Source: Comamonas thiooxydans
GTDB lineage: Bacteria > Pseudomonadota > Gammaproteobacteria > Burkholderiales > Burkholderiaceae_C
NCBI RefSeq assembly: GCF_000964545.1
Contig: NZ_BBVD01000004.1
Location: 310,001 to 374,000 of the forward strand
Reading direction: 5' to 3'
DNA: 64,000 nucleotides
Positions within the stretch are counted from its first letter, which is position 1. Each line of letters opens with the position of its first letter. Positions 41,964-50,506 of the stretch are shown in pieces. Both the position numbers and the translations under genes were made by a program. The notes beneath the pieces were generated by a model. That model searched no databases. It was not told the origin of the DNA and saw only the letters and a program-made list of their open reading frames with translations.

Positions 41964-43545
41964 AACATCTCACATTCTCAACGCCGTCAGCCCGCTGATC
42001 GCCGATCTGGCCCAGGACCTGTCCGAGCGCGAACGTCTGCGCCGTCTGCTGGCCGCACTGCGCAATCTGTTGCCCGCCGATGCCGTCGCCCTGCTGAAGC
42101 TCGAAGGCGAATGGCTGCGCCCCATGGCGATCGACGGCCTGATGCCGGACACGCTGGGCCGGCGCTTTCGCCTGGGCGAGCATCCGCGCTTTGCCCAGTT
42201 GCTGGCGGCCGGCCAGGCCATGCGCTTTGAACCCGACAGTCCCCTGCCCGATCCCTATGACGGGCTGGTGGCGCACAAAGGCCAGGCCATCAGCGAGCTG
42301 CATGTGCATGACTGCATGGGCTGCGTGCTGCAGCTGGGCGGCCTGCCCTGGGGACTGCTGACGCTGGACGCACTGGAGCCGGGCCGGTTCGCCGACCCCG
42401 CGGCGCTGGCCATGCTGCAGGCCTTTAGCAATCTGGCCGCAGCCACCGTGGCCACGGCCGAGCGCGTGCACCAGCTGTCCCAGCTCGCGCGCGGCGCCAC
42501 CGGCTCTGCCAGTCCCGCCGCGCCACAGGAGCGCGGACTGCAGGGCGCAAGCCCCGTCATGCGCCAGCTGCAGAAAGACATTGCCCTGGTCGCAGCCAGC
42601 GATCTTTGCGTGCTCGTCACCGGCGAAACCGGCACCGGCAAGGAGCTGGTGGCCCAGGCCGTGCATGCGCAGTCGGGCCGTGCCGACAAGCCCATGATCA
42701 GCATCAACTGCGCGGCCCTGCCCGACAACCTGGTCGAGAGCGAGCTGTTCGGCCATGTGCGCGGGGCCTTCACGGGAGCACTGAGCGAGCGCAGCGGCAA
42801 GTTCGAACAGGCGCATCAGGGCACGCTGTTCCTGGACGAGGTCGGCGAACTGTCGCTGCCCGTGCAGGCCAAGCTGCTGCGCGTGCTGCAAAGCGGCCAG
42901 CTGCAGCGCCTGGGCTCGGACCGGGAGCACCATGTGGATGTGCGCGTGATCGCCGCTACCAACCGTGACCTGGCTGCGGAAGTCCACGCCGGGCGCATGC
43001 GCGCGGACTTCTATCACCGCCTCAATGTCTATCCGCTCGCCGTGCCGCCGCTGCGAGAGCGCGACAGCGACGTGCTGCAGTTGGCGGGCTATTTCCTCGA
43101 GGAGAACCGCTCCAGGCTCAGGCTGGGCGGCCTGCGCCTGGATGCGGCCGCACAGGCGGCCTTGCTCAATCGCAACTGGCCCGGCAATGTGCGCGAGCTC
43201 GAGCACTGCATCAGCCGCGCCGTGCTCAGGGCCCTGAGCCGCAATGACGGCAGCGCCAGCCGCGCGGGAACCAGGCTGCGCATCGTGACCCTGGGACTTG
43301 CCGATCTCTGGGAGCGGGCCGAGGCGCCTGCCGCCGCACAGGCTACAGCCCCCATGGACCCGGCCACACCGGCGGCTGCGCCCGAGGCCGGTCTGCGCGC
43401 CGCCGTCAGCGCCTATGAACGCCAGCTGGTCAGCTCCAGCCTGGCCCGTCACCGGGGCAGCTGGGCCGCCGCAGCGCGCGAGCTGCAGCTCGATCGAGCC
43501 AATCTGCAGCGCCTGGCCAAGCGGCTTGAGATCGACAGGCCTTGA
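41959..43545 (+). CDS. norR: Nitric oxide-responsive sigma-54 activator
   Basis: 528 residues from ATG 41959. An N-terminal GAF domain (about 25-170; binds NO through a non-haem iron in the family, with HDCMGC near residue 115), a central AAA+ domain (about 195-420; Walker A GETGTGKE, GAFTGA loop as RGAFTGALSER, Walker B GTLFLDEVGEL, RNWPGNVRELEH) and a C-terminal Fis-type helix-turn-helix (SSLARHRGSWAAAARELQLDRANLQRLAKRL). It should activate the divergent hmp gene when NO is present. No norV, norW or norB lies nearby, so hmp appears to be its local target. Confidence 0.95.
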   Translation: MTTSHILNAVSPLIADLAQDLSERERLRRLLAALRNLLPADAVALLKLEGEWLRPMAIDGLMPDTLGRRFRLGEHPRFAQLLAAGQAMRFEPDSPLPDPYDGLVAHKGQAISELHVHDCMGCVLQLGGLPWGLLTLDALEPGRFADPAALAMLQAFSNLAAATVATAERVHQLSQLARGATGSASPAAPQERGLQGASPVMRQLQKDIALVAASDLCVLVTGETGTGKELVAQAVHAQSGRADKPMISINCAALPDNLVESELFGHVRGAFTGALSERSGKFEQAHQGTLFLDEVGELSLPVQAKLLRVLQSGQLQRLGSDREHHVDVRVIAATNRDLAAEVHAGRMRADFYHRLNVYPLAVPPLRERDSDVLQLAGYFLEENRSRLRLGGLRLDAAAQAALLNRNWPGNVRELEHCISRAVLRALSRNDGSASRAGTRLRIVTLGLADLWERAEAPAAAQATAPMDPATPAAAPEAGLRAAVSAYERQLVSSSLARHRGSWAAAARELQLDRANLQRLAKRLEIDRP

Positions 43546-43956
43546 TCAGCGGCCCTGGATGCCCAGCAGCTCCACATCGAAGTTCAGCGTGGCATTGGGG
43601 GGAACGGCACGGCCTGCACCACGGCTGCCATAGGCTATGCCGGGAGGGCATGTCAGCTTGGCCTTGCCGCCCACTTTCATCTTCTGCACGCCCTCGGTCC
43701 AGCAGGGAATCACGCCAGTGAGCGGGAACTCGATGGGCTGCTTGCGTGCATAGGAGCTGTCGAACTCCTTGCCGGTATCGGGAAAGTAGCCGCGGTAGTG
43801 CACCTTGACGGTGTCCGTCGCCTTGGGACTGGGCCCGCTGCCTTCGACCTGGCTTTCATAGATCAGCCCGCTGGCGGTGGTGACTGGCGCAGCATGAACC
43901 ACTGCGCCAACGCCCAGAGCAAATACAAACCCGATCACGGAGACTGCTTTTTTCAT
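43546..43956 (-). CDS. Exported FKBP-type peptidyl-prolyl isomerase
   Basis: 136 residues. A signal peptide (MKKAVSVIGFVFALGVGAVVHAAP) precedes one FKBP domain: TDTVKVHYRGYFPDTGKEFDSSYARKQPIEFPLTGVIPCWTEGVQKMKVGGKAKLTCPPGIAYGSRGAGRAVPPNATLNFDVELLGI. It lacks the long helical dimerisation segment of FkpA and Mip, so it is a minimal periplasmic isomerase that helps proline-limited folding. Two Cys (in IPCWTEG and LTCPPG) are typical of periplasmic members. It shares the strand of the aminotransferase gene but lies beyond that gene's terminator, and it converges on norR with no gap. Confidence 0.92.
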   Translation of the reverse strand: MKKAVSVIGFVFALGVGAVVHAAPVTTASGLIYESQVEGSGPSPKATDTVKVHYRGYFPDTGKEFDSSYARKQPIEFPLTGVIPCWTEGVQKMKVGGKAKLTCPPGIAYGSRGAGRAVPPNATLNFDVELLGIQGR

Positions 43957-43976
43957 ATCGGATGCGCTGAATAAAC

Positions 43977-44004
43977 AAAACCCGACTTTATTACGAAGTC
44001 GGGT
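43977..44004 (-). terminator. Rho-independent terminator after aminotransferase gene
   Basis: Nine-base stem ACCCGACTT (43980-43988) with AAGTCGGGT (43996-44004). On the minus strand it is followed by TTTTGTTTAT. It sits 41 bases after the aminotransferase stop and just before the isomerase gene. Confidence 0.85.
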
Positions 44005-44045
44005 CGAAAAAATGTCATGGCAGCCATGCTGCCGGCTGCATTGAC

Positions 44046-45188
44046 TCAGGTCCGGGCCATGCCGATATCGTCCAGTGCCTTGGACAGATGCGCCACGGAG
44101 CGATCCGAGTCATGCCATTTGTCCAGGCCGAACAGGCCGATGCGGAAGGTTTTGAAGTCCGGGCCTTCATCGCATTGCAGCGGAACGCCCGAGGCGGTCT
44201 GCAAGCCCACCTTGAGGAAGGCACGGCCGCTCTGGATTTCCGCGTCAGTGGTGTAGCTCACGACCACGCCAGGCGCCTTGTAGCCCTCGGCCGCGACGCT
44301 GGGGAAGCCGCGCAACTGCAGCAGCTCGCGCACCTTGCGACCCAGTTCCATCTGTTCTTCGCGCACCTTGGCAAAGCCGTATTTGCGCGTCTCCAGCATC
44401 ACGTCGCGCAAGCGCAGCAGCGCGTCCGTGGGCATGGTGGTGTGATAGGCGTGCTGGCCTTTTTCGTAGCCCTCGGCAATCTGCATCCACTTCTTCAGGT
44501 CGCAGGAGAAGCTGGAGCTCTGCGTGTGCTCTATGGCCTCGCGGGCGCGCGCCGAGAGCATGACCATGGCGCAGCAAGGCGAGCTGCTCCAGCCCTTTTG
44601 CGGCGCCGAGATCAGCACGTCCACGCCGGTTTTTTCCATATCGACCCACATGGCGCCGGATGCCACGCAGTCCAGCACGAATAGCGCGCCAACCTCGTGC
44701 GCGGCATCGGCGACGGTACGCAGGTATTCATCGGGCAGCATGATGCCGCTGGCCGTCTCCACATGCGGGGCAAACACCACTTTGGGACGCTCCACGCGAA
44801 TGGTCTCGGCCACATCGGCGGCCGGGCATGGCGCCCAGGGGTCCTGGCTGCCCTCGCCCTGCTTGCGCGCCTTGCAGACCACGGAGCCGCCACCCAGGCC
44901 CGCATCGGCATCGAAGATCTGCGTCCAGCGATAGCTGAACCAGCCATTGCGCACGATCAGCACCCGCTCGCGATTGGCGAACTGGCGCGCCACGGCTTCC
45001 ATGCCGAAAGTGCCGCTGCCGGGAATCAGCACGGCCGTGTTGGCGTGATAGACGTCCTTGAGCATGCCCAGGATGTCCTGCATCACACCCACGAACTTCT
45101 TGGACATGTGGTTGAGCGCTCTATCGGTGTAGACCACCGAGAATTCGAGCAGGCCATCGGGATCAACGTCGGGCAAAAGTCCGGGCAT
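44046..45188 (-). CDS. Class V aminotransferase, serine/alanine-glyoxylate type
   Basis: 380 residues. The PLP lysine is K198 in LISAPQKGWSSSPCC, with the cofactor Asp in ALFVLDCVASGAM and the N-terminal VLIPGSGTFGMEAVARQF loop. These are features of the class V group that includes serine-glyoxylate and alanine-glyoxylate aminotransferases and phosphonate transaminases. C-terminal GVVVSYTTDAEI and FRIGLFGLD close the small domain. GGAGA lies 8 bases upstream of the ATG. Substrate uncertain; glyoxylate is the likely amino acceptor. It stands alone. Confidence 0.85.
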   Translation of the reverse strand: MPGLLPDVDPDGLLEFSVVYTDRALNHMSKKFVGVMQDILGMLKDVYHANTAVLIPGSGTFGMEAVARQFANRERVLIVRNGWFSYRWTQIFDADAGLGGGSVVCKARKQGEGSQDPWAPCPAADVAETIRVERPKVVFAPHVETASGIMLPDEYLRTVADAAHEVGALFVLDCVASGAMWVDMEKTGVDVLISAPQKGWSSSPCCAMVMLSARAREAIEHTQSSSFSCDLKKWMQIAEGYEKGQHAYHTTMPTDALLRLRDVMLETRKYGFAKVREEQMELGRKVRELLQLRGFPSVAAEGYKAPGVVVSYTTDAEIQSGRAFLKVGLQTASGVPLQCDEGPDFKTFRIGLFGLDKWHDSDRSVAHLSKALDDIGMART

Positions 45189-45324
45189 GGGATATCTCCA
45201 ATCGCAAATACTGGGCAGTCAAAAACACCCCGGAGCAGACGTTGGGCCGCCGGGGCGCTGGTGCAAGACATTCAGCTTAGCATGAGCCGGAATATGGTTT
45301 TGCGTATGCAGTTCATATCAAAAA

Positions 45325-45382
45325 CATGAGCTGCAAGCGCTTTGCACATCGGAGATTTCAACCGATTAAACGCTGAAATCTC
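45325..45382. repeat. AGCTGCAAGCGCTT motif and adjacent hairpin
   Basis: In the 211-base spacer between the aminotransferase and carboxylase genes, ATGAGCTGCAAGCGCTTTGC is followed by a hairpin pairing GAGATTTCA (45352-45360) with TGAAATCTC (45374-45382). The first part resembles the AT-rich repeat family. No T run follows, so termination is unclear. Confidence 0.4.
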
Positions 45383-45399
45383 GATGCCCCCATCAGCGT

Positions 45400-48300
45400 T
45401 TACCATGTGTCCACAAAGCGGCCGCCTTCCTCGCGCAGTCGCGCACCGGCCAGGCCGCGCACCAGCCAGGCGCGGGTCTCCGCAGGGTCGATGACGGCAT
45501 CGACTTCCAGCGTGGCCGCCATGTGCATGGCCTCGCCATGCGCGTATTGCTGGGCCAGCAGCCTCTCAAACAGCTCCTCGCGCTGCGCGCCCTCCGGCAG
45601 GGCTTCGAGCTCCTTGCGAAAGCCCAGCCGCACAGCCCCTTCCAGGCCCATGGCGCCGAACTCGCCCGTGGGCCAGGCCACATTGAAGATGGGCGCATGA
45701 AAGCTGCCCGCCGTCATGCCCATGGCGCCCAGGCCATAGCCCTTGCGCAGCACCACGCTGAAGTATGGGACGCGCAGCTTGGCCGCCATGACGAACAGCC
45801 GGCTGACATGGCGCACCTGGGCGGTTTTCTCGATCTCCGGCCCGACCATGAAGCCGGGCGTATCGACCAGGCTGACGATGGCGATGCCGTGGGCATTGCA
45901 CAACTGCATGAAACGCGCCGCCTTGTCGGCCGCATCGGCATCGATGGCGCCGCCCAGATGGCCCGGGTTGTTGGCTATCAGTCCCACGGGCCGCCCCTCG
46001 ATGCGCGCCAGCGCCGTGTGGATGCCGGCGCCGAAGCCGGTTCTCAGCATCAGCAGGCTGCCCTCGTCCACCAACCCGGCCATGGCTGCGCGCGTATCGT
46101 AGGCACGCAGGCGGTTCTCGGGCACGACCTGGCGCAGCAGACGCTGATCGGGCTCGGACCATTGCTCGACCCGCCCCTGGAAGAAGGACAGATAGTGCCT
46201 GGCCGCGGCCACGGCCTGGGCCTCGCCGTCGACCAGGATATCGATCACGCCATTCGCATGCTGCACGCTGGCGGGGCCGACTTCCTCGGGACGGAAGACA
46301 CCCAGGCCGCCGCCCTCGATCATGGCCGGTCCGCCCATGCCGATATTGCTGCTGCGCGTGGCGATGATCACATCGCTGCAACCCAGCAGCGCCGCATTGC
46401 CCGCAAAGCAGCGGCCATGGGTGATACCCACCACGGGCACCTGACCCGAGAGCGCCGCATAGGCCGCGAAGGTATGCACATGCAGGCCCGCGACCACGGG
46501 TGTGTCGGTATCGCCGGGCCTGCCCCCGCCGCCTTCGGCAAACAGCACCACGGGCAGTTTCTGCTGCAGCGCGATGCCCAGCATGCGGTCGGTCTTGGCG
46601 TGATTGCGCGCCCCCTGGGTGCCCGCCAGCACCGTGGCGTCATAGGACATGACCACGGCGCGCGACCGCTCCGCGCCGAACTGCGCGGCATTGATGGAGC
46701 CCATGCCCGTGACCATGCCGTCGGCCGGCGTGTTAGCCACCAGATCGTCGAGGCTGCGCCTGCGTGTCTGCGCGGCAATCGCCAGCGCGCCGTACTCGAT
46801 GAAGCTGCCTTCATCGCAGAGATCGGCAATGTTCTCGCGCGCGCTGCGGCTGCCCTGGGCATGGCGCCTGGCCATGGCCTCGGGCCGCGCTGCATCGAGC
46901 GTGAAGCCATGGCGATCTCTGACGCGCTGCAGATCGGCCCGGATGTGGCCCGGGTCCTGCCGCTGCGGCACCACCTCGGCATGCGCTGCATCGCCCTGAA
47001 CGGGCGCGAGCACCAGCAAGGCCTGGTCCTGCGCCACATAGCTGCCGGCCTCCGCCAGCAGCGCCTGGACCCGGCCCGCCGCCTGCGCGAACAGCACATG
47101 CTGCATCTTCATGGCTTCGAGAATGCCCAGCTCGGCGCCCTTGGCCACCGTCTCACCCACCGCAACAGACCACTGCACGACCCTGGCTGGCATGGGGGCC
47201 AGCACAGCATTTTCAGGAGCTTGCTGCGCTTGAAGTACCTTGCTTTCAGAAGCAAAAGCATCTGAATTCTTTGAATGAATTGTGCTTGAAGCTATCTTTT
47301 CTGCAGCATCCACCAGCTGCGGCAGGACCTCTTCCAGCCAGCGCGTGTGCACGGTCTGATCCTGCATCTCGGGCCGCTGCGCCAGGGCCTTCAGCAGCGG
47401 CAGATTGGTGGCCAGGCCCACGATGCGGCAGTCGGCCAGCGCGCGCCGGGAGCGGCGCAGCACATCCTCAAAACGCGGCGCGTTGCTGTGCACGACGAGC
47501 TTGGCCAGCAAGGTGTCGTAATGCGGCGACGGGCTGGCACCCTGCTGCGCATGGCTGTCCAGGCGTATGCCGGGGCCTTGCGGCCAGTGCAGCTCGGCAA
47601 TGCGGCCGCTGCCGGGGCGGGAGTTGCCCTGGGCATCGAGGGTTTCGGCATTGATGCGCCACTGCATGGCATAGCCGCGCGGCCGGGGCGGTGCATTCAC
47701 ATTCAGGCCCAGGTCGGCAAAATGCTCGCCCGCCGCAATGCGGATCTGGGCCTGCACCAGATCGACGCCAAAGACTTCTTCGGTAATCGTGTGCTCCACC
47801 TGCAGGCGCGGGTTGGCCTCGATGAACACATAGGGCAGGGACTGGGATTGCAGGTCGACCAGGAACTCGAACGTGCCCAGGCTTTCGTAGCGCAGCTTGG
47901 CTGCCATGCGCAGCGCATCCTCGGTGATGCGCTCGCGCAGCGGCTGCGTCAGGCTCGGGCTGGGCGCAATCTCCACCAGCTTCTGAAAGCGCCGCTGCAG
48001 CGTGCATTCGCGCTCGCCCAGCGCCATCGGCCATTCGCTGCCGTCACCCAGCAGCTGGATCTCGATATGGCGCGCGCCGCTCATCAGCCGCTCGACATAG
48101 ACGCCATCCACGCCAAAGGCTGCCTGGGCCTCGCTGCGGCAGCGCTGGTAGGCGGCCGCCACCTCGCCAGCCTCGGTGACCGCGCGCATGCCGCGCCCGC
48201 CGCCGCCGCCGATGGCCTTGATCATGATGCCGCTGGCCCCGTCGGCCTGCTGGCGCGCAAAGAACTGCTGGGCCTGCTCCAGCGTCACGGCCTCGGTGCT

Positions 48301-48696
48301 GCCGGGCATCAGGGGCACGCCGCATTGCTGCGCCAGCGCGCGGGCCCTGGCCTTGTCGCCAAGCAGCGCCAGTTGCTCAGGCGTCGGACCGATGAAGCGC
48401 AGCCCCGCTGCCGCACAGGCGCGCGAAAAGTCTGCGTTCTCGCTGAGAAAGCCATAGCCCGGGTGCAGTGCATCGCAACCGTGCTGCTGGGCAATCCGTA
48501 GCAGCTGCGCGCCATCGAGATAGGCAGCCGGGCCGCTGGCGCCCAGTGCCAGCGCCTCGTCTGCGGCCTGCACATGTGGGGCCTCCGCATCGTCGGCGGC
48601 GTACACCGCCAGGCTGGCAATGCCCAGCTCCTGCAGCGCACGGATGATGCGCAGCGCGATTTCACCGCGGTTGGCGATCAGGACTTTCTTGAACAT
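45400..48696 (-). CDS. Single-chain acyl-CoA carboxylase (BC-BCCP-CT)
   Basis: 1098 residues. Biotin carboxylase (1-445: KVLIANRGEIALRIIRA, IMIKAIGGGGGRGMR, FIEANPRLQVEHTITE), a linker (about 462-497), biotinyl carrier (498-565, biotin site LEAMKMQ, K530) and carboxyltransferase (about 570-1098: VVMSYDATVLAGTQGARNHAKTDRML, GRPVGLIANNPGHLGGAIDADAADKAARF, LRKGYGLGAMGM). In most bacteria these are two or more chains. A one-chain form is known as long-chain acyl-CoA carboxylase in Mycobacterium avium and related bacterial enzymes. It should carboxylate an acyl-CoA using ATP and bicarbonate. The acyl-CoA ligase gene is 68 bases upstream on the same strand. The linker DNA (47214-47313) is strikingly AT-rich. 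Confidence 0.93.
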   Translation of the reverse strand: MFKKVLIANRGEIALRIIRALQELGIASLAVYAADDAEAPHVQAADEALALGASGPAAYLDGAQLLRIAQQHGCDALHPGYGFLSENADFSRACAAAGLRFIGPTPEQLALLGDKARARALAQQCGVPLMPGSTEAVTLEQAQQFFARQQADGASGIMIKAIGGGGGRGMRAVTEAGEVAAAYQRCRSEAQAAFGVDGVYVERLMSGARHIEIQLLGDGSEWPMALGERECTLQRRFQKLVEIAPSPSLTQPLRERITEDALRMAAKLRYESLGTFEFLVDLQSQSLPYVFIEANPRLQVEHTITEEVFGVDLVQAQIRIAAGEHFADLGLNVNAPPRPRGYAMQWRINAETLDAQGNSRPGSGRIAELHWPQGPGIRLDSHAQQGASPSPHYDTLLAKLVVHSNAPRFEDVLRRSRRALADCRIVGLATNLPLLKALAQRPEMQDQTVHTRWLEEVLPQLVDAAEKIASSTIHSKNSDAFASESKVLQAQQAPENAVLAPMPARVVQWSVAVGETVAKGAELGILEAMKMQHVLFAQAAGRVQALLAEAGSYVAQDQALLVLAPVQGDAAHAEVVPQRQDPGHIRADLQRVRDRHGFTLDAARPEAMARRHAQGSRSARENIADLCDEGSFIEYGALAIAAQTRRRSLDDLVANTPADGMVTGMGSINAAQFGAERSRAVVMSYDATVLAGTQGARNHAKTDRMLGIALQQKLPVVLFAEGGGGRPGDTDTPVVAGLHVHTFAAYAALSGQVPVVGITHGRCFAGNAALLGCSDVIIATRSSNIGMGGPAMIEGGGLGVFRPEEVGPASVQHANGVIDILVDGEAQAVAAARHYLSFFQGRVEQWSEPDQRLLRQVVPENRLRAYDTRAAMAGLVDEGSLLMLRTGFGAGIHTALARIEGRPVGLIANNPGHLGGAIDADAADKAARFMQLCNAHGIAIVSLVDTPGFMVGPEIEKTAQVRHVSRLFVMAAKLRVPYFSVVLRKGYGLGAMGMTAGSFHAPIFNVAWPTGEFGAMGLEGAVRLGFRKELEALPEGAQREELFERLLAQQYAHGEAMHMAATLEVDAVIDPAETRAWLVRGLAGARLREEGGRFVDTW

Positions 48697-48704
48697 AGGA
48701 CTCT

Positions 48705-48745
48705 CGTTTTAATAGCTTTTAGCGCTCACCAATCAATGATCACAA
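48705..48745. repeat. AT-rich AATAGCT/AGCGCT element
   Basis: TTTTAATAGCTTTTAGCGCT (48708-48726) continues into an AT-rich run in the 68-base gap between the ligase and carboxylase genes. It shares its core with the elements near 27980 and 40600. Confidence 0.45.
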
Positions 48746-48764
48746 TCACTTTTGATGCAAAAAA

Positions 48765-50363
48765 TCAGGGGATATCTCGCAGCAAACGGCGCAGCACCTT
48801 TCCTGCGCCCGTGGCCGGTAGCGCATCGATGAAGCGCACCTCGCGCGGCGCCTTGTAGCTGGCCATGTTTTCCTTGCTCCAGGTCAGCAGCCCGTCCGCC
48901 TCCAGGCTCTGCCCGGGCTTGCGCACGATGAAGGCGCGCACGACCTCGCCTTTCTGAGCGTCGGCAACACCGATCACGGCCGCCTGGGCGATGGCCGGAT
49001 GCTTGATCAGAATCGTCTCCACCTCCTCGGGGAACACGCTGTAGCCCGAAACCTTGATCATTTCCTTGAAGCGGCCGATGAAGGTCAGATAGCCGTCGGC
49101 ATCGAACCTGCCCATGTCGCCGGTATGCACCCAGCCGTTCTTGAGCGTCTTGGCCGTGGCCTCGGGCTTGTTCCAGTAGCCCTTGAAGTTGCCCGGGCCG
49201 CGAATGATGATCTCGCCCACCTCGCCTGCGGCCAGCGGCGCGCCGGTCTCCGGATCTATCACCCGGATTTCGTTGCCCGGCGCGGGCTTGCCATGGGTGC
49301 CCCAGCGTATGGCATCGCCGGGCATAAAGGTATCCATGGTGTGGGTTTCTGACAGGCCGTAGGCCGCCTCGCTGGAGATGGCATTGGGTGCGAACCTGCG
49401 CCATTGCTTCGCCAGTTCCTCGGTATAGGTGATGCCGAAGCTGGTGACGGTGTTGCGGCGCAGCGCGCTGAAGTCCATCTTCTCCACGCCGGGCACCTGC
49501 ATCAGCGCCACATTCATGGGCGCGATGCTGTACCACCAGCTGACGCGATAGCGCTCCAGCGCCTGCGCCACGGCCAGTGGATCGAAGCGATGCAGCAGCA
49601 CGCAGGGCGCCCCCGAATGCACGGGCATGTTCACCCCCATGGACATGCCCGCGATGTGATAGAGCGGTGCCACGGCCAGCAATACGTCCTCGGCGCTGAC
49701 CCCGGTCACCCGGGACGCGCCGGCCGTCTTGTATGCGGCCGCGCCGAAGCTCAGCATGGCGCCCTTGGGCAGGCCCGTGGTGCCCGAGGTATAGGTCATC
49801 AGCGCCACCTCGTCCATGTCCACCTCGACATGTGAAGGCCTGGCGCCGCTGTGCATGAGATCCCAGAACGACGTCACATTGCCGGGCAGCGGCTGCACGG
49901 GGGCCTGCAGTTCGGCAGGCAGGGGCAGCGTGGCTCTGGCGGGCAGCCAGTCGCCGTAGCGCACGGCCAGCACATGCTGCAGCGCGGTGCTTCCGCGCAC
50001 CTTGTCGACCACGGACAGCAGCACATCGGCCGCAATGATGACCCTGGCCTGCAGATCATTGAGCTGATATTCGAGTTCATGCTCCTTGTTCAGCGGCCCG
50101 CAGGGGCAGACTATGGCGCCGATCTTCTGCACCGCGTAGTGGGCAACGATGTACTGCGGGCAGTTGTTCATGAACAGGGCGACGGGTTCGCCCGGCTTCA
50201 CGCCCAGTTGCTGCAGATGGGCGGCCACGGCATCGCTGGCCTCATCCACCTGGCGCCAGCTGATGTGCTGTCCGTACCAGATATAGGCATCGCGCTCGGG
50301 ATGCTGGCGCGCATTGCGGCGCAAGGCCTCATGCAGGGGAATGAGGATTTCGGACTCGGCCAT
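48765..50363 (-). CDS. AMP-forming acyl-CoA ligase
   Basis: 532 residues. Adenylate-forming motifs are all present: MTYTSGTTGLPKGAML (A3), SEAAYGLSETHTMDTF (A5), GWVHTGDMGRFDADGYLTFIGRFKEMIKVSGYSVFPEEVE (A7-A8) and GAGKVLRRLLRD (A10 lysine). It activates a carboxylic acid with ATP and CoA. The substrate could be fatty or aromatic; the neighbouring carboxylase suggests a branched or long-chain acid. AGGAGA precedes the ATG by about 6 bases. It diverges from a TetR gene; the two tandem palindromes in between are likely its operator. Confidence 0.9.
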   Translation of the reverse strand: MAESEILIPLHEALRRNARQHPERDAYIWYGQHISWRQVDEASDAVAAHLQQLGVKPGEPVALFMNNCPQYIVAHYAVQKIGAIVCPCGPLNKEHELEYQLNDLQARVIIAADVLLSVVDKVRGSTALQHVLAVRYGDWLPARATLPLPAELQAPVQPLPGNVTSFWDLMHSGARPSHVEVDMDEVALMTYTSGTTGLPKGAMLSFGAAAYKTAGASRVTGVSAEDVLLAVAPLYHIAGMSMGVNMPVHSGAPCVLLHRFDPLAVAQALERYRVSWWYSIAPMNVALMQVPGVEKMDFSALRRNTVTSFGITYTEELAKQWRRFAPNAISSEAAYGLSETHTMDTFMPGDAIRWGTHGKPAPGNEIRVIDPETGAPLAAGEVGEIIIRGPGNFKGYWNKPEATAKTLKNGWVHTGDMGRFDADGYLTFIGRFKEMIKVSGYSVFPEEVETILIKHPAIAQAAVIGVADAQKGEVVRAFIVRKPGQSLEADGLLTWSKENMASYKAPREVRFIDALPATGAGKVLRRLLRDIP

Positions 50364-50467
50364 GGTTGTCTCCTGGGTGTCTCGTGTAGACCGGGCAGCT
50401 GCGCCACTTGCGAGCTTTCTCAGGGATTGCCTTAGGGCAATCTGCTGCTCGGCGTCTTGTCAATGTA

Positions 50468-50500
50468 TACCTGCCGGTAGAACAATGCTACCCATTGGTA
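50468..50500. promoter_or_regulatory. Tandem TACC-N4-GGTA palindromes, likely TetR operator
   Basis: TACCTGCCGGTA (50468-50479) and TACCCATTGGTA (50489-50500). Both are TACC-N4-GGTA and their centres are 21 bases apart, two helical turns. They lie between the ligase (minus) and the TetR gene (plus), 7 bases before the latter. Confidence 0.8.
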
Positions 50501-50506
50501 TAACGA

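Noticed and set aside
41935..43452. 505-codon minus-strand frame opposite norR
   Set aside because: NorR motifs are complete on the plus strand, and the frame would cover the NorR boxes.
45352..45382. Hairpin after the carboxylase gene taken for a terminator
   Set aside because: The stem is good, but no T run follows on the minus strand.
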